From NCBI GenBank assembly GCA_021234155.1, contig JAJEKV010000002.1:16802041-16866040 (forward strand): a stretch of 64,000 nt of DNA. Direction: 5' to 3'. The DNA comes from Isoetes taiwanensis (lineage: Eukaryota; Streptophyta; Lycopodiopsida; Isoetales; Isoetaceae). A model generated the notes under the pieces. The model made no database searches, was not told the origin of the DNA, and saw nothing but the letters and a program-made list of their open reading frames with translations. Position 1 is the stretch's first letter. Each line of letters opens with the position of its first letter. The translations under genes and the position numbers were made by a program. Shown here piece after piece: positions 1-11,700 of this stretch.

Positions 1-18
1 TATCTTCATCTTCATCAT

Positions 19-318
19 TTACTTCAATAATTGCTCAAAATCTATAGCCACTTCTTCAACAGGAAAGTGGGGTTTTTTTGTTTTGGTGGGGAGGGGCGCA
101 ACAAAGGAACCAATCCTATGCAGTGCTAAAAGCTCCTGCAAAGGCATGGTGATCAATTTCCGCCTGGCTCGTTTGGTGACATGTAGTTCTTCCTCTAATT
201 TATTGTAGGCAGGGGGGAAGGCAGAACGCTTCGGCATTCTCTTGAGCAAATTAGTAGAGATGGAGGAAAAAGCGTCTCTCTTATGACCATATAAAGGGCT
301 GGCGAGAATGCGTACCAT
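19..318 (-). CDS. Hypothetical 99-aa basic protein
   Basis: An ATG-started reading frame of 99 codons ends in TAA close to the left edge of the window. The product is rich in Lys and Arg (for example VTKRARRKL) and has no motif I recognise, no signal peptide and no membrane segment. No neighbouring gene gives it context, and the next recognisable feature is a PPR fragment 1.2 kb away. It could be a short exon or a chance frame. I assign no function. Confidence 0.25.
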   Translation of the reverse strand: MVRILASPLYGHKRDAFSSISTNLLKRMPKRSAFPPAYNKLEEELHVTKRARRKLITMPLQELLALHRIGSFVAPLPTKTKKPHFPVEEVAIDFEQLLK

Positions 319-1529
319 TGGAATCTTAGGTGGTATAGTTAAGGTAAGATATAGGGTGAAAATTAGAGTTATTCTTATGGCGTAATCCCAACGGTTGATG
401 ATTCTATCTCGTAGAATAACGGGCGATCATAATTGTGCCACAACCCATAACAAGCGTAACTCTCTAAGATATGGAGTGAAATGACCATCATTTTTTGGGT
501 TGCCCCTAGGGGGGCAAACCCTCGTTTAGGTGAGTTTTTAGCATATTCTAAGGATATGCTGGTATATACCTGGTACATTCTGAAAACTGCTCCAAACCGG
601 ATAGTGCCCTTAAACTCGCGGCCACCCTCGTTAGTGGGCGAAGCTGTTCTTACCGTGTAACCGGTAGCCGGAACAAAATGCAGACCCTCTTCTCTAATGC
701 ATTCATCTGCAACATTAATCCTTCAGAGCTCGAGCCGCATGCCAGAGCCCGAACAACAGCCAAATGATCTTTGCCCCGTTAAGTTTTCCCTGCCGAAATC
801 GATTTCCCTCTGCCGAAATGGCTTAATCTGTTGTTGTATTTGTTTGTTCTGTTTTCGGCTACTTCCCTTGCTGTCGATGGCAGAACCTTTCAGATGCTCT
901 TGCCATAGGGGCAAGGCACTCTAGAGATTGCAGTTACAATCTTTTCTCGTCAAGAAATCGTCCGGCAATGCCTCTAAATTATGGTACTTCTTTTTTATCT
1001 CTCTCCTTTGGTTTTTTTATTTTATTTTCTTAGATAACCTCAGGAATTTTGTACGTAGATAACCTCAAATATCTGCCAAATAACTTTATTTTTGGTTCCT
1101 GTTTTTTCTTTTGATGCACTTGCAAGATCTCTCAAACAGGTTTGGAGCCAGACAATTCGCTGATGCAAGGCCTCTCTGTAAGCTCTGCTTCATGCTTTTT
1201 GTCAAAAAAAAGCTTTATGCTTTTTTCCATGTAGCCTACTGTTCTGTAGCTGCAATGCTGTACATTGTAACGTTCTAGTTTCATAGACCTACATGATCTC
1301 ACGTATAAGTAAAAATTAACCTTTCATTCTTCCTTTCTTTGATGACCATTCCCATTAGCTGCTAGATGCACAGAAGTGGTATTATTTTCAAATGCATGTG
1401 CACAGAAATGGTATCATTTCCAAGGTTCTGGCTTCTTAATTCTTAATACATCATGTTAGAACATCTATCTTTTCATGAGCATGGCAGACAGAATAAGCGG
1501 TATGATTTTCTTTTTCCCACTCTGCATTG
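319..1529. other. No gene recognised
   Basis: AT-rich sequence with short open frames on both strands, none resembling a known family. The last 200 bases may be decayed flank of the PPR fragment that follows. Confidence 0.4.
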
Positions 1530-1778
1530 AGCACAACTATAAGCTTTATCCATAATGCAGTTGACATGTATGGCAAGCTTGGAAGCATGGAGGATGTGTG
1601 GAAGGTATTTAATAGAATCAATGAGAAGGACACACCATCATGGAATGCCATGATTTCTCTATGTGATCTGCACAAGCATGGGAGAGAGATTCTCAGTGCC
1701 TTTAGAAGTATGCTATTGGAGAATATGGTGCCTGACAACTTTACATATGTAAGCCTTCTTGATGCATGTGGGAGTTAG
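1530..1778 (+). pseudogene. PPR protein fragment
   Basis: About 80 codons encode one and a half pentatricopeptide repeats of the plant PLS type. VDMYGKLGSMEDVWKVFNR is followed by KDTPSWNAMIS and then DNFTYVSLLDACGS, which matches the usual order of an S/P motif block (vDMY.KcG..e.A.kvFd.m..kdv.sWNamI). Full PLS-class PPR proteins are several hundred residues and act in organellar RNA editing or processing. Here there is no upstream array, no targeting peptide, no E/DYW tail, and a stop follows at once. It is best read as a captured or decayed fragment. Confidence 0.7.
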
Positions 1779-2223
1779 AAATCCCTGCTAGAAGCCTAAT
1801 AACTATGACCCAGGGGGATCGGCATAGTATGTCATACACCAATTGTAAGTTGCCCCAACACGTATGACAAATCACATCCATCTAGTGAGCTCTCTTGATG
1901 TAGATCTTTGCAACATAAGGGTTCAGATGGCTGGAAGGCCTTGGCTATAATGCAAGTGAAATGTCTTCTTCCCCACTGGCATTAATGGAATGACTTGCAA
2001 CAACACCAACAGCTATCCTTGGTAGAACTTAATGTGCTTAATCCAGAACTGCTGCAAGTTTGCAATGCCCATTTACAGTACTTTGATTCTCTTATAAATC
2101 CTTTTAAAGCATTCTTTACCACATTTACACTGAAGGATCTCTATGTTACTGTGTTTAGAATTTCCATTTTCCTGCCCCAAGTTAGTTTTTGTGATGCATG
2201 GTGTGGCAAGCAGGGGACTGTAC
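1779..2223. other. No gene recognised
   Basis: Non-coding flank between the PPR fragment and the dynein fragment. No further dynein exon is visible here, although the protein should continue toward lower coordinates. Confidence 0.4.
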
Positions 2224-3114
2224 CTGTAAAAGCCACTTCTCAACTGCTCCTTGTGCAGTTTTAGGATTGAACTTCTCTGCAAGTGTGACCACCTCCCCTT
2301 TAGCAGAGATCATTGCTGTGACGTCAAGGTTATGTTCAAACTTCAATGAATCAATGCCTTCAAAACATTCTTTGAGATGTGGCTGCACACGAAGTGGATC
2401 TTTTGTCTCTGATAGAATCTCTAGCATTTCATCATTTGAAAGGAAAAAAATCGAGGAAATGCTACTCGCTTGACCTACATAATAAAGGTTAGACGTAAAC
2501 TTGCTAGGATAAAAAAGAAACAGAATTCAAGAAAAATTTTATCAATAAACTATACCTCAAGATATGATGCCAGTCCTTTATTTATAATTTCTAGGAGTCT
2601 ATTGGCTTCCTTCAACTTTTGAAGCCTCTCAACATTAGCTGCAGCCTCTAAGCACTTGGGAGATGCTAAAGTTCTTTTCATAATATCACGCCACGTAGCA
2701 TCAACGGTTTGAAATTTCTCACCCTCTTCTGGCATTTGCCTCATAATATCTTTTGAGCCAAATATTGGTCCAAGGTATTGCCATGTTGCTTGACACTCTA
2801 ACCAATTGTCAAGAAGGTTCTGAAAGGGGAAAAAACATGGGGAGGGGATAGGAAGGACAATCCCGCATTAGTAACTGACTGTATGTCATGTGGTGGTACT
2901 AAGGTTTTTTCTAGCAAAAAGTTTCAAATACCTGCATGTTCATCATGAGAGTCTTCCATCGATTCACACGTTCTTCATAAACTTTACTAAAAGGAGAAGC
3001 ACACATGGACACTTTAATAAAAGGAGAAGCACACATGGACATGATCTTCACAAGCTGGTCATCTAAAATAGTTTGGATATCATCCACTCCACCAATAATG
3101 CATGTTCCAGACAT
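2224..3114 (-). pseudogene. Axonemal-type dynein heavy chain fragment, linker region
   Basis: Three exon-like blocks in consistent order encode part of the dynein heavy-chain linker: about 2932-3114 (DDIQTILDDQLVKIMSM), 2556-2819 (NWLECQATWQYLGPIF, then MRQMPEEGEKF and VDATWRDIM) and 2224-2474 (EILSETKDPLRVQPHLKECF, then EKWLLQ). Each has a GT donor and AG acceptor at the expected place. The linker is the mechanical element of the motor that drives ciliary beating, and these chains are over 4000 residues long. Only about 240 residues are present. The third block has a one-base loss in a T run, and the first has a 9-residue tandem duplication around CASPF. No flanking exons are visible, so I call it a fragment. 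Its presence implies a lineage with flagellated sperm. Confidence 0.85.
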
Positions 3115-4960
3115 AGTGGATTAACTAATGAGGCATGCAGACATAGTGGATTAACTAATGAGGCTTGCTATTTCTTTGTGTCTTTAAGTCAAGACTATTC
3201 CATCAAACAAACTATGGAGCATTATAATTGCATGATTTGCCTTCTTAGATAGACGGAATCTATGGATATAGCTGAGGACTTGATGAACTTTACACATCTT
3301 TTGAAGGCGGCTAGGGTCCCTTTCTTACTTGTTTTTCTTATCGTAGTGGTATCGATGCATTCTGTCTTTACAGTTAATGTTGTTTTTTAGATCAACGTAA
3401 CTGTAAAGGATTCCTAGGAAAGCTTTTAGATGAATCTACATGTCGCAGGGATGGTAGTTGAGAAGGCAATATAGTGACAATTATACAGGAGATAATCTTG
3501 CATATAGGGAGGATATGTTTCTATATACTTAGTATTTTCTGCCAGTTTTTATAAGCATTCAATGCAATATGTTTATGTAGTTGCTATTGTTTTAACTTGC
3601 AGGCACAAGCTACAGATTCTCTTCTGCTGATGTCAATTGGTGAACAGTTAGCAACATCCTTGAAGGATCTGGAGATACATTATTGCATTTCAAGGTAGAA
3701 ATCTGGCATTCCAAGAACCATTTCTTAAGAAATATGGAACAACTAGATCTATTATACACCAAATGACAAATATTTGACAATGGAGGTTGCAACTTCAGGT
3801 TTTAAATGAAGGCATCATGTACATTAATAAAAATTTTGCTTTGTTCTTCAATAGAAGTCCGTGCAAGGCCTGTTTATTGCACACTGAAATCTGTATTTCG
3901 TTAATAGGAGCCCTGCAACAATGTACACGATCTCAATCAAAGCATTGAAGATGATGCATTGGGACAATGAACGAATTGTTCTATCATGAACATAATTTTC
4001 CTTTAAGCAAAGATCTTGATTTCAAATTTGCAAACCAAATATTCGGAATAACAAACTTGATCGAGTATACAGCTGGGTCTTCAGGGTGAAGTGTGATCTA
4101 CGCCACTTCACCCTCAGGCCATGGAGGGCAACCCTCCGTGCTTAGCACCTTGTTTTAATTATATAGGAAGTGAATTCTTGGGATTCTTGTTTAGTAATAT
4201 ATAGGAAGTGAAGTGAAAAGACCATTATTTTCCTTTTCGCTATATATATGATGACTTGGCACTTGTTGACTTGAAATTTGACATATATATGATGACCTTG
4301 GCATATAGATATGATGATTTGGCATACATATGATGATCTTCATGATGGCTTGGCACTTGACTTGGTAACTATTGGTTTGACTTGGAGCATTATGGCGTAG
4401 ACGTCCTTGGTAATTGTTGCCTTTCACTTTACCAAGCATGTTGTAGACAACATGTTGTGGCAAGAATTAGTATTTTGACTTATGTATGTTGTAGAAGTGC
4501 CTAAGTTTTCAAATAAGATTTTCTCTAGCCATGTTTGAAAAAGAATTTGTAGGAAAGAAACATATGACACGTGTGGATTTTGTTCCAACTTGCATTGCAT
4601 TATGCAAGCGGGAATAAAGTTTGCATGCAATATGAAGTCATCATACTACACATTCTCTTACTTAAATAGCTCGAGACCATTGTATATAAATGGCTTTAAC
4701 TTTTGTGATCAATGCATGTGGGATATTTGAGCCCATTATAATCTAAACATAGAGCTCAAAAAAGGAATCGAGGAAAAAGAGCATGTTTTCTTTAGCAATG
4801 TTTGAGGGAAAAGAGCATGTTCCCTTTTTAGCAATATTTGAAAAGCATTTGTAGGAGAGGATCACATGATGCATGTGAATGATTTATGTTGTTAGATTTC
4901 CATAATCTTCAATGAAATAACAAAAGAAAACTATTTATGTATGCGAACGAATTTTGTAAT
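3115..4960. other. Non-coding, imperfect ATATGATGA repeats
   Basis: No coding signal seen. Between about 4245 and 4370 an imperfect short repeat built on ATATGATGA-TTGGCA recurs five or so times. A 30-base duplication (ACATAGTGGATTAACTAATG) occurs at about 3112-3165. Confidence 0.4.
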
Positions 4961-4970
4961 CTATATATGT

Positions 4971-5530
4971 GGAATATTGCACCGCCCTCTCTGCCCTCAT
5001 CGTGAGACTGTGGAGCATTGTCTGGTTTTATGCCCTCACTTGCAGGCTGCCTGGGATTGGGTCAAGCCTCTGTTTCAGGTGAGATTGACTAGCCAGTAGT
5101 TGCTGCTTCATGTGTATCCTGGTGCTTGGCCGCTCTTGCCGCAGCAAGCCTTGCATCTGTGTGTGGCTTGGTTGGTGTGGCTAATTTGGAAGCGGCGGCG
5201 GTTGTGGATCTTTCAGGGGATTCAGCAGCATGCAGCCTCTCTGATTCCTCGACTCAGGTACAAGCTATTTCAAAGCTTTCTGGTGTTCCCGGGATTAGTA
5301 GAGCGGAAGTTTGCCATTTGGCGGGACTTCTTGGGTGTTGTAGATGGTGATGGTCGGTTTGTAGATGGTGATGGTCTGTTTGTACAGTAGTAGAGTTGCA
5401 GTTTTTCTGTGTGTTTGTTGTGGAGTGTCGAGGTATCGTTGTTTCTTTGGGGCAGTTCTCCTTCCTCCTCACTTGCTTTGTAACATTACCATTCTTTTAA
5501 TATGTTGATGACACAGTTCTTCAAAAAAAA
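4971..5530 (+). mobile_element. LINE (L1-type) 3' end
   Basis: The plus strand encodes the zinc-binding C-terminal region typical of plant L1-type LINE polymerases: LCPHRETVEHCLVLCPHLQ, followed by AWDWV and, after one stop, a helical stretch containing VWLIWKRRR. The frame is broken by a TAG near 5097. Downstream come a short 3' untranslated region and an A-rich tail at about 5521-5530. This is a 5'-truncated, dead insertion. The reverse-transcriptase domain itself is missing. Confidence 0.65.
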
Positions 5531-5786
5531 GAAATTTCAGAGAATTGTAAAGTTTTTTATATGTCTATGGTGTTGATAAATACCAAATTACAATAAAAAG
5601 GAATATAATATTAAAAAATATACAATAGTTTAGGACAAGTCCATGGTCTTTAGTACCTCCAACACTTTTGTGCTCTTTTCATCATAATGATTTTGAAAAT
5701 GCACATACCTTTGTACATAAGCAATTATATTCACTTCTAGAACTAGCACGTAAGGTACCGGAGCCTTCAACAGCTAATCACCCATC
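5531..5786. other. No gene recognised
   Basis: AT-rich flank between the LINE tail and the SINE-like repeat. Confidence 0.3.
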
Positions 5787-6651
5787 AATATGTAGCAAAA
5801 TAACAGCGGGTTCCAGGGGGATTTGATATAGATGTAAAAATAACAATTCCTGAAACCATAGGCCATATATCCCTAAAGCAATTGAATGGATTGTTACAAA
5901 ACAAAATATAGATTCTAGATAAAAAAAAATAATCACATTAGCTCACTCGGTATATTGGTTACAGTAGTTTTATTAGGACATTGAGTTATTTTGGTAGAGG
6001 TTCGAGCCCCCGTATTTCATAATCTAAAATCTTAGGCAAAGGCGTATAGAGGTTCGATATTCCCTCAAAACCTTAGGCGAAACCATAGGCCATATATCCC
6101 TAAAATAATTGAATGGGTTGTTACAAAAAAAACATAGATTCAAGATAAAAAATAATCACATTAGCTCACTCGGTATATTGGTTAAAGTAGTCTTATTAGG
6201 ACATTGAGTTATTTTGGTAGAGGTTCGAGCCCCCGTATTTCATATTCTAAAATCTTAGGCAAAGGCGTATAGAGGTTCAATATTCCCTCAAAACCTTAGG
6301 CGAAACCATAGGCCATATATCCCTAAAATAATTGAATGGGTTGTTACAAAAAACATAGATTCAAGATAAAAAATAATCACATTAGCTCACTCGGTATATT
6401 GGTTAAAGTAGTCTTATTAGGACATTGAGTTATTTTGGTAGAGGTTCGAGCCCCCGTATTTCATATTCTAAAATCTCAGGCAAAGTCGTATAGAGGTTCG
6501 ATATTCCCTCAAAACCTTAGGCGAAATCGTATTTCATATTTCAAAATCATAGACGCCTCCAATCATAAATGACTATAAACGAAATGAGAGGTGCCTAGAG
6601 GCTCCAACTTACGATCTGTGTCGTACGATCGACGAATCCGACGACTGTGGT
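5787..6651 (+). repeat. tRNA-like SINE repeat, three tandem units, split by the LTR element
   Basis: Three near-identical units of about 225 bp start at about 5861, 6088 and 6311. Each has a tRNA-like pol III promoter pair: an A box TAGCTCACTCGG (5939-5950 in unit 1) and a B box GGTTCGAGCCCC (5999-6010). It continues to GTGGT at 6651, where the 15-kb LTR element is inserted, and resumes at 21623. A single-unit copy in the opposite orientation lies at 27612-28050. Both copies begin and end with a version of AATATGTAGCAAAATAACAG. Confidence 0.65.
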
Positions 6652-8291
6652 TGTGACGTTCCAGGGGAATATACGCTATAAATACGTATATTCCTGGACC
6701 CGTCACCATACAAGTCTACACATGTAGCCTTGTATACCTTAGAAGTGGCAAGGGGCACATATCTAAGTTAATTGTATAACTTAGATAACCTTAGGATAAG
6801 GCCCATTTCCACATGGCCTTATCCTATTGGGCAACCGCCACACGGCCCCATCCTAGTGGTGCCATGTGGCATCCCACGTGGACCCTCACCTATATTGGCT
6901 CAAACCCTAACCCTAGACCCCTTTTCCTGACTCTAGCACTTGATCACTCCTCTACGCACTTGAAACCCCGTTTCGAGCATCGTTCGTCGTGGCATAGCCT
7001 GGTGTAGCAGCCCCCGAAGTGTGCGCATGATTGTAGAGGGAGCACGAATTCGACCACATCAAGGAGCAATGGAGACACCAGGGATGGGAGGAAGCGCTTC
7101 TGGAGCAGGTAGGTGGAGTAGAGTCATGTTAGTTCATCTGGAAGTTAGCACTCCAGATGGGCCTGTATGTTGTATCTTGAGTAGAGCCATCCTAGAACCC
7201 TTGTTGAACATCTTGAACCCTAATCAAGGAACCCTAATTGTAAGTTAGATAGGTATGATTAGGTTAAGATGTTCTTATGATGTTACCATGATGTGATGTG
7301 ATGATGGTTGATCATGTTTGCTCCTCTTGTATTGGGAAGGGGGGTAGAGACCTAGTAGCCTTACTTAGTAGTATGCTCCTAGTTTAGACCCCTTAGTTCC
7401 TATTATTATTGCGGCGTGTGCATAGGAACCCACCAGACTATTGAGGCTATGATGTGACTCAGCACTACACAACGGGGCTAGAGGCAATGAGGCGGGAGGA
7501 TCCCTGCCAAGTGGGGGCTACGGGGGATCCCATAGTGGGCTAGGCTTATGGTCGGTCACTTCGTGTGGGCCGAGCATGGGTCCAACACCTCCTGGGGCAA
7601 TGGTGTCGCCCTGCCTCTCAAGAGTTGCAAGTGTTAGCTTGGCTCTTGTTTTGGGGGGTTCAGTCGGGTATGAATCGTGTGTCGCCACGATTCTCTAGCC
7701 ACCTGAGGAGCCTTTAGACCCCGGGGAGGGGAGATGCCCTTCCTGCCTCGACGGACCGGGGAGATGCAACCTGGAGTAGTCCCGATGGGTGATACCATGA
7801 GATTGCATATCCGGAAGTCTAGAGTCATGTCAGAGCCTGATCTAGCCCATCTGCAAAGTATGCACAGGAGGGGCGGATGGAGTGGTCAACCCTAGCCATT
7901 GTCTATAGCCAGCCCCGCCATTGTTATGACTCGGTCTGCTCTATCTTGAGACCTATCCAGTCAGTCGACCTCCTTATGAGTCGGAGCCACGGGTAGGAGC
8001 TCTCATGTTTTACGGTATATGATTATGATCCTTGCAGCTATGGATATGTGGTGAGCTACCCTTCGAGGTAGTATGATGTATTGTTATTGTTAGTTTTGAC
8101 GATGTGTATGCTTCCGCTGTGATAGAAGCCCATAGGAGAAGGGCGTGCAAGACTCCTTCGTGTCCCCTTCCCGCACTATGGTGATTCCAGAGTGCGGGAT
8201 AGACGGAGGGCCCGTGCGGTCGGAGGACCGGATGGGGGATTTCCTACGGAGTGTACGGCTGGGAGCCGCATATTTAGTAGGGAGCGTCGCA
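6652..8291 (+). repeat. 5' LTR of the chromovirus (1,640 bp)
   Basis: Begins TGTGACGTTCC and ends CA directly before the primer site. It is nearly identical to 20018-21622. Close to its start an inverted repeat with arms CCAGGGGAATATACG (6661-6675) and CGTATATTCCTGG (6685-6697) encloses the TATA-like loop CTATAAATA. Confidence 0.9.
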
Positions 8292-8292
8292 A

Positions 8293-8304
8293 TGGTATCA
8301 GAGC
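8293..8304 (+). promoter_or_regulatory. Primer binding site, initiator tRNA-Met
   Basis: TGGTATCAGAGC, one base after the 5' LTR, is the classic plant LTR-element site complementary to the 3' end of initiator tRNA-Met. Confidence 0.9.
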
Positions 8305-8858
8305 GATGTTCTTGGTTGACCAAGAACTAGCACTGACCATATCCTTGAAAGTAGTCTAACCGGCCTGATAGGGTGCGAAATGAAAAATTTCCACCATGGA
8401 ACCTCGAAAATAGGGGGAAAATGTTTTCTCCTAGGTAGTGGGTCCGTAAGAACAGGCTAAGTTGTTAGATGATGAAAAAGAATGAGTCGAATTAACATTC
8501 TAGTAAAATTGGAGTGGAAATTATGGATCAGCAGCAAATTTCACCTAATATGGGTCAAAGAATCATGTCAATCCAAGACCCGGGTGAAAAATGGCGCAAA
8601 TTCATAATTAACCCTTCAAACCATTAGGAAAAATTCGAAATTCTAATATAATACTGTACTAAATACGTACTAATAATTAAGTATATTGGAGTAATTAATA
8701 GGGGAGGCTAATCATTACACCTATTAATGGTAGGAGAATATTCCTTAGGGAACCTTCCGTTTTAAATATCCTCTTGCCACCTCATTTCCCCCCAAACCTT
8801 GCCAGCCACCTTCTCTCTCTTGATCAGCTTACGTCACCCATTTCTCAGACCGTAAGAT
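8305..8858 (+). other. Leader of the chromovirus
   Basis: Non-coding stretch between the primer site and the H3-like gene. It holds a short perfect palindrome, CTTGGTTGACCAAG, at 8311-8324. Confidence 0.5.
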
Positions 8859-9930
8859 ATGGCCCAAACCAAGCAGACCTACAGGAAGCCTGGTCCAAGG
8901 AGCACACCCTCTATGGCGGCAGCAGCAGCAGGTGGCCATGGGAGGCAAGTTCCACCGCACCTCCGGCCGAAGCCAGGCGATGAGGCGTCGTCTTCCTCCA
9001 ATGAAACCTTCCATGCATCTCAGGAGGAGCCCCAAAGCAGTTCGTCGTCGGTGGAGAGCCAGCGGACCGACGAAACTCACCACCTTGGCCCCCTATCCGA
9101 CCAAGGGGGAGCCCAAGAGGACCAGGAGGTGGAGCACCAAGAGGTGGAGCACCAGGAGGAGGAGGCCGGGCATCAGCAGGCAACAGCTTCTTCCAGCAAG
9201 AAGAAGAAGGGGAAGAACAAAGTAGCAGAGTGGCCAGAAGAAATGGCAGCGAGGAAGAAGAGGGAGAGGGAGCTGCGGGAGAAGGAGCGGAGGACTAAAA
9301 TGAGGAATGATCGGCCCCGCGGGACGGTCACAATTGAAGAACCTCGCCCCCGCGAGGTAGATGAAGAGGAAGAGGCAGAAGGAGGCGGAGGTGAGGAAGA
9401 GGAGGTCGAAGAGGAGGAGGAGCAGCAAGACGTTGGGGAGCCTTCAGACCCCAACGCATGCCCACCCTACCCGAAGTGGCCCAAGCCACCAAAGGTAGTT
9501 AAGAAGCAGAAGGTGGGTGAGCGTGAATTCGCGCTCAAACAAGATCGCGAATTCAAACGCAAAATGAAGGTGTACCAGGAGTACCTTCATCGCTGGACGA
9601 GGTACAATGATTGGTACTGTAAGCAGAATGTGGAGAGGTTTGTCAAGGGCGGGTGGCTGAAGAACCAGCCGAAGCTACCTCCACCTAAGCCGCACTAATC
9701 TCCTAATAAGGAAGGCGCCCTTCGAACGCCTTCTTCGTGAAGTCTTGCAGGAGTTCCGGACCGATTACAGGGTCACGCCTCTAATGACCCAGGCCCTGCA
9801 AGAAGCCTCAAAAGCAGAGCTGATCCAGCTCTTTGAGGAGGGGAACCTTTACGCCATCCACGACAAGCGGGTGACGATCATGCCCAAGGACCTGGACTTG
9901 GCGCGGAGGACCCGCAAAGAGAGGCCCTAG
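8859..9930 (+). pseudogene. Histone H3-like protein with a long acidic tail (element A copy)
   Basis: The frame opens with MAQTKQTYRKPGPRST, which keeps Lys4 and Lys9 of the canonical H3 start (ARTKQTARKST) but has Gln2 and Tyr7. About 270 tail residues follow, with Ser-, Lys- and Glu-rich blocks and a Trp/Tyr-rich segment at about residues 235-265. After a frameshift near 9685-9697 the histone fold resumes: [17 protein letters not shown], then [16 protein letters not shown], then [14 protein letters not shown] and LARRT, ending in TAG. This covers alpha-N to alpha-3 of H3. Loop 1 has normal H3 length, so it is not obviously a CENH3. The Cys110 position is Tyr. Canonical H3 is 136 residues; this protein would be about 355. 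It sits inside the LTR element before gag. The frameshift could instead be an unrecognised intron. Confidence 0.88.
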
Positions 9931-10136
9931 GACCTCAAATTTTGTAATTTTGTTAAAATTAAAGTCTTTCTTAGTGTAAACGGGTTTTTATTAATATATA
10001 CTAGTAATGGTGCCTAGCGTTGCTGGGCATAAGTTGGGAATATGTATGGGCAAAAACATGTTCATCTCAGACTTCTTTTCATAAATCTAATATGATAGAA
10101 GTCCAGCATTGCTGGGCCATAATAGGGTTTTGTGTA

Positions 10137-11700
10137 TTCGACACCCTTTTCCTTTCCTTTGCCTTTTGCTCTATCCCGCGTTTCCTTTTTCATCATTCTC
10201 TTACGCACTTTCTTTTTCCCTTTATTTTTCCTATTTTCCTTACACATCTTCTTTTTTCCTTCTCCCCATTTTTTTACCCCCCTTCTCCCTCCCCTTCCAT
10301 TCCCTTCCCTTTCCTTTTTTCGTTTTTCTCTTTCCATTTTTTTATGGACTTTTTCACTTCCCTTTTCAGTCTTTCCTCTTTTTTCCTAATTTTCCCCTGC
10401 TTCTTTCCCTTCCCTTCCCTTCCCTTTCCCTTTCCCTTTCCCTTTCCCTTTCCCTTTTACATGTCCTTTTTGTTTCATTTTCCCCGTCTTTTTCATGTGG
10501 CCTTTTCTTCCTTTCCCCACCCTCTTCCTCTTTATCCCATGCTCTCCATTTTTCCATTTCTCTCTTCCCTTTTTCTTGTACCATTTTTCCTTTCCCTCTC
10601 CCTCCCCCTCCCCTTTTCATCTCCCTCTTCCTTTTCCTTCCTTTTTTATCCTTTCTGTACCCTTTCCCTTTTTCCCGTGCCTTTTTTCCCTTTCTCTTCC
10701 CTCTTCCTTTTCCTTTTCTCTTTCCCATTCTCTTTTCCCATGCCTTTTTCCATTCTTTTTTTCCCACCTTTTTTACGGGTCCCTTTATCTTTTTCCTCAC
10801 CCTCTTCCCATTTTCCCTTTCCCTATCCCCCCCCCTTTTTTTTTTCTATTTTCCATGCTCTTTTTCCCTTGCTTTCTTTCCCTTTCCTCACTATTTGCCT
10901 CTTCCATTTTTCACGTGCCATTTTCCCCTTCCTCTTTCCCTTTTTCCTCTCCTTTTTCCTCGCGCCCTTTTTCCCTCCCCCTCCCCCCCTTCCCTTTTTG
11001 GCCTCCCTTTTCCCTTTTTTTTTTGCCTTCATTTTTCATCCCTTCTCCTTTTCCATGTGCCTTTTTTCCCTTTCCTTCCCCCTTCCTTTTCCATTTTTAT
11101 TTTCCCATACATTTTTTCATTCCTTTTTCCTCACCTTTTTTACGTGCTCCTTTTCCACCGTCTTCCCCTTTTCCCTTTTTCCATTTCCCTCCCCTTTTCT
11201 CTTTTTCCTTTCCCCTTTGCCATGCTCTTTTTCCCTTTCTTTTTTTTCTTTTCCTCACCCTTTTTCTTTTCAAATTTTCCCATGCCCTTCCCCTCTTCCT
11301 CTTTTCCATTTTCCTCTCCCATTTTCTCGTGCCCTTTTTCCCTTCCCTTTTCCCCGTTTTGCCTCCTTTTTCGTTTTCCCTTTCCCCCTATTTTTCGATG
11401 CCTTTTTTTCATCTCTCCACTATCTTTTTCTTCCCCCTTTTTCCTTTTCCTTCTTTTCCTCACCCTTCCCCTTTCCCCTTGCCCTTTTTCCCTTCCTTTT
11501 CCTCCCTCCCCCTTTTCTTTTACCTTATTTTTTTCTTTATCCCATACTATTTTTTCCTTTCCTCACCCTTTTCCTCTTCCCATTTTTTCCATGCCTTTTT
11601 TCCCTTCCATTTTTCCCTTTCCCTCTTCCCCTTTTTCTCGTGCCTTTTTACCCTTCATTTTCCCCTTTTGTCCCCCTTTTCCTTTTCCTCTTCCTCTCAA
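10137..11700 (+). repeat. 1.55-kb polypyrimidine tract
   Basis: Almost only C and T on the plus strand, with CATGCC, CGTGCC or similar purine-containing interruptions recurring every 50-150 bases. It looks like a degenerate array of TTTTTCCCTTTCC-type units. All three plus frames stay open because pyrimidine codons contain no stops, so the apparent Phe/Ser/Pro/Leu proteins are artefacts. Such mirror-like tracts can form triplex (H-) DNA, which is an inference here. Confidence 0.85.

Noticed and set aside
5939-6010. True tRNA gene
   Set aside because: A and B boxes are present, but no cloverleaf can be drawn, and the unit is tandemly repeated with long flanks.
9093-9454. Leu- and Ser-rich minus-strand frames under the H3-like tail
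   Set aside because: Antisense shadows of the Glu/Lys-rich tail codons.
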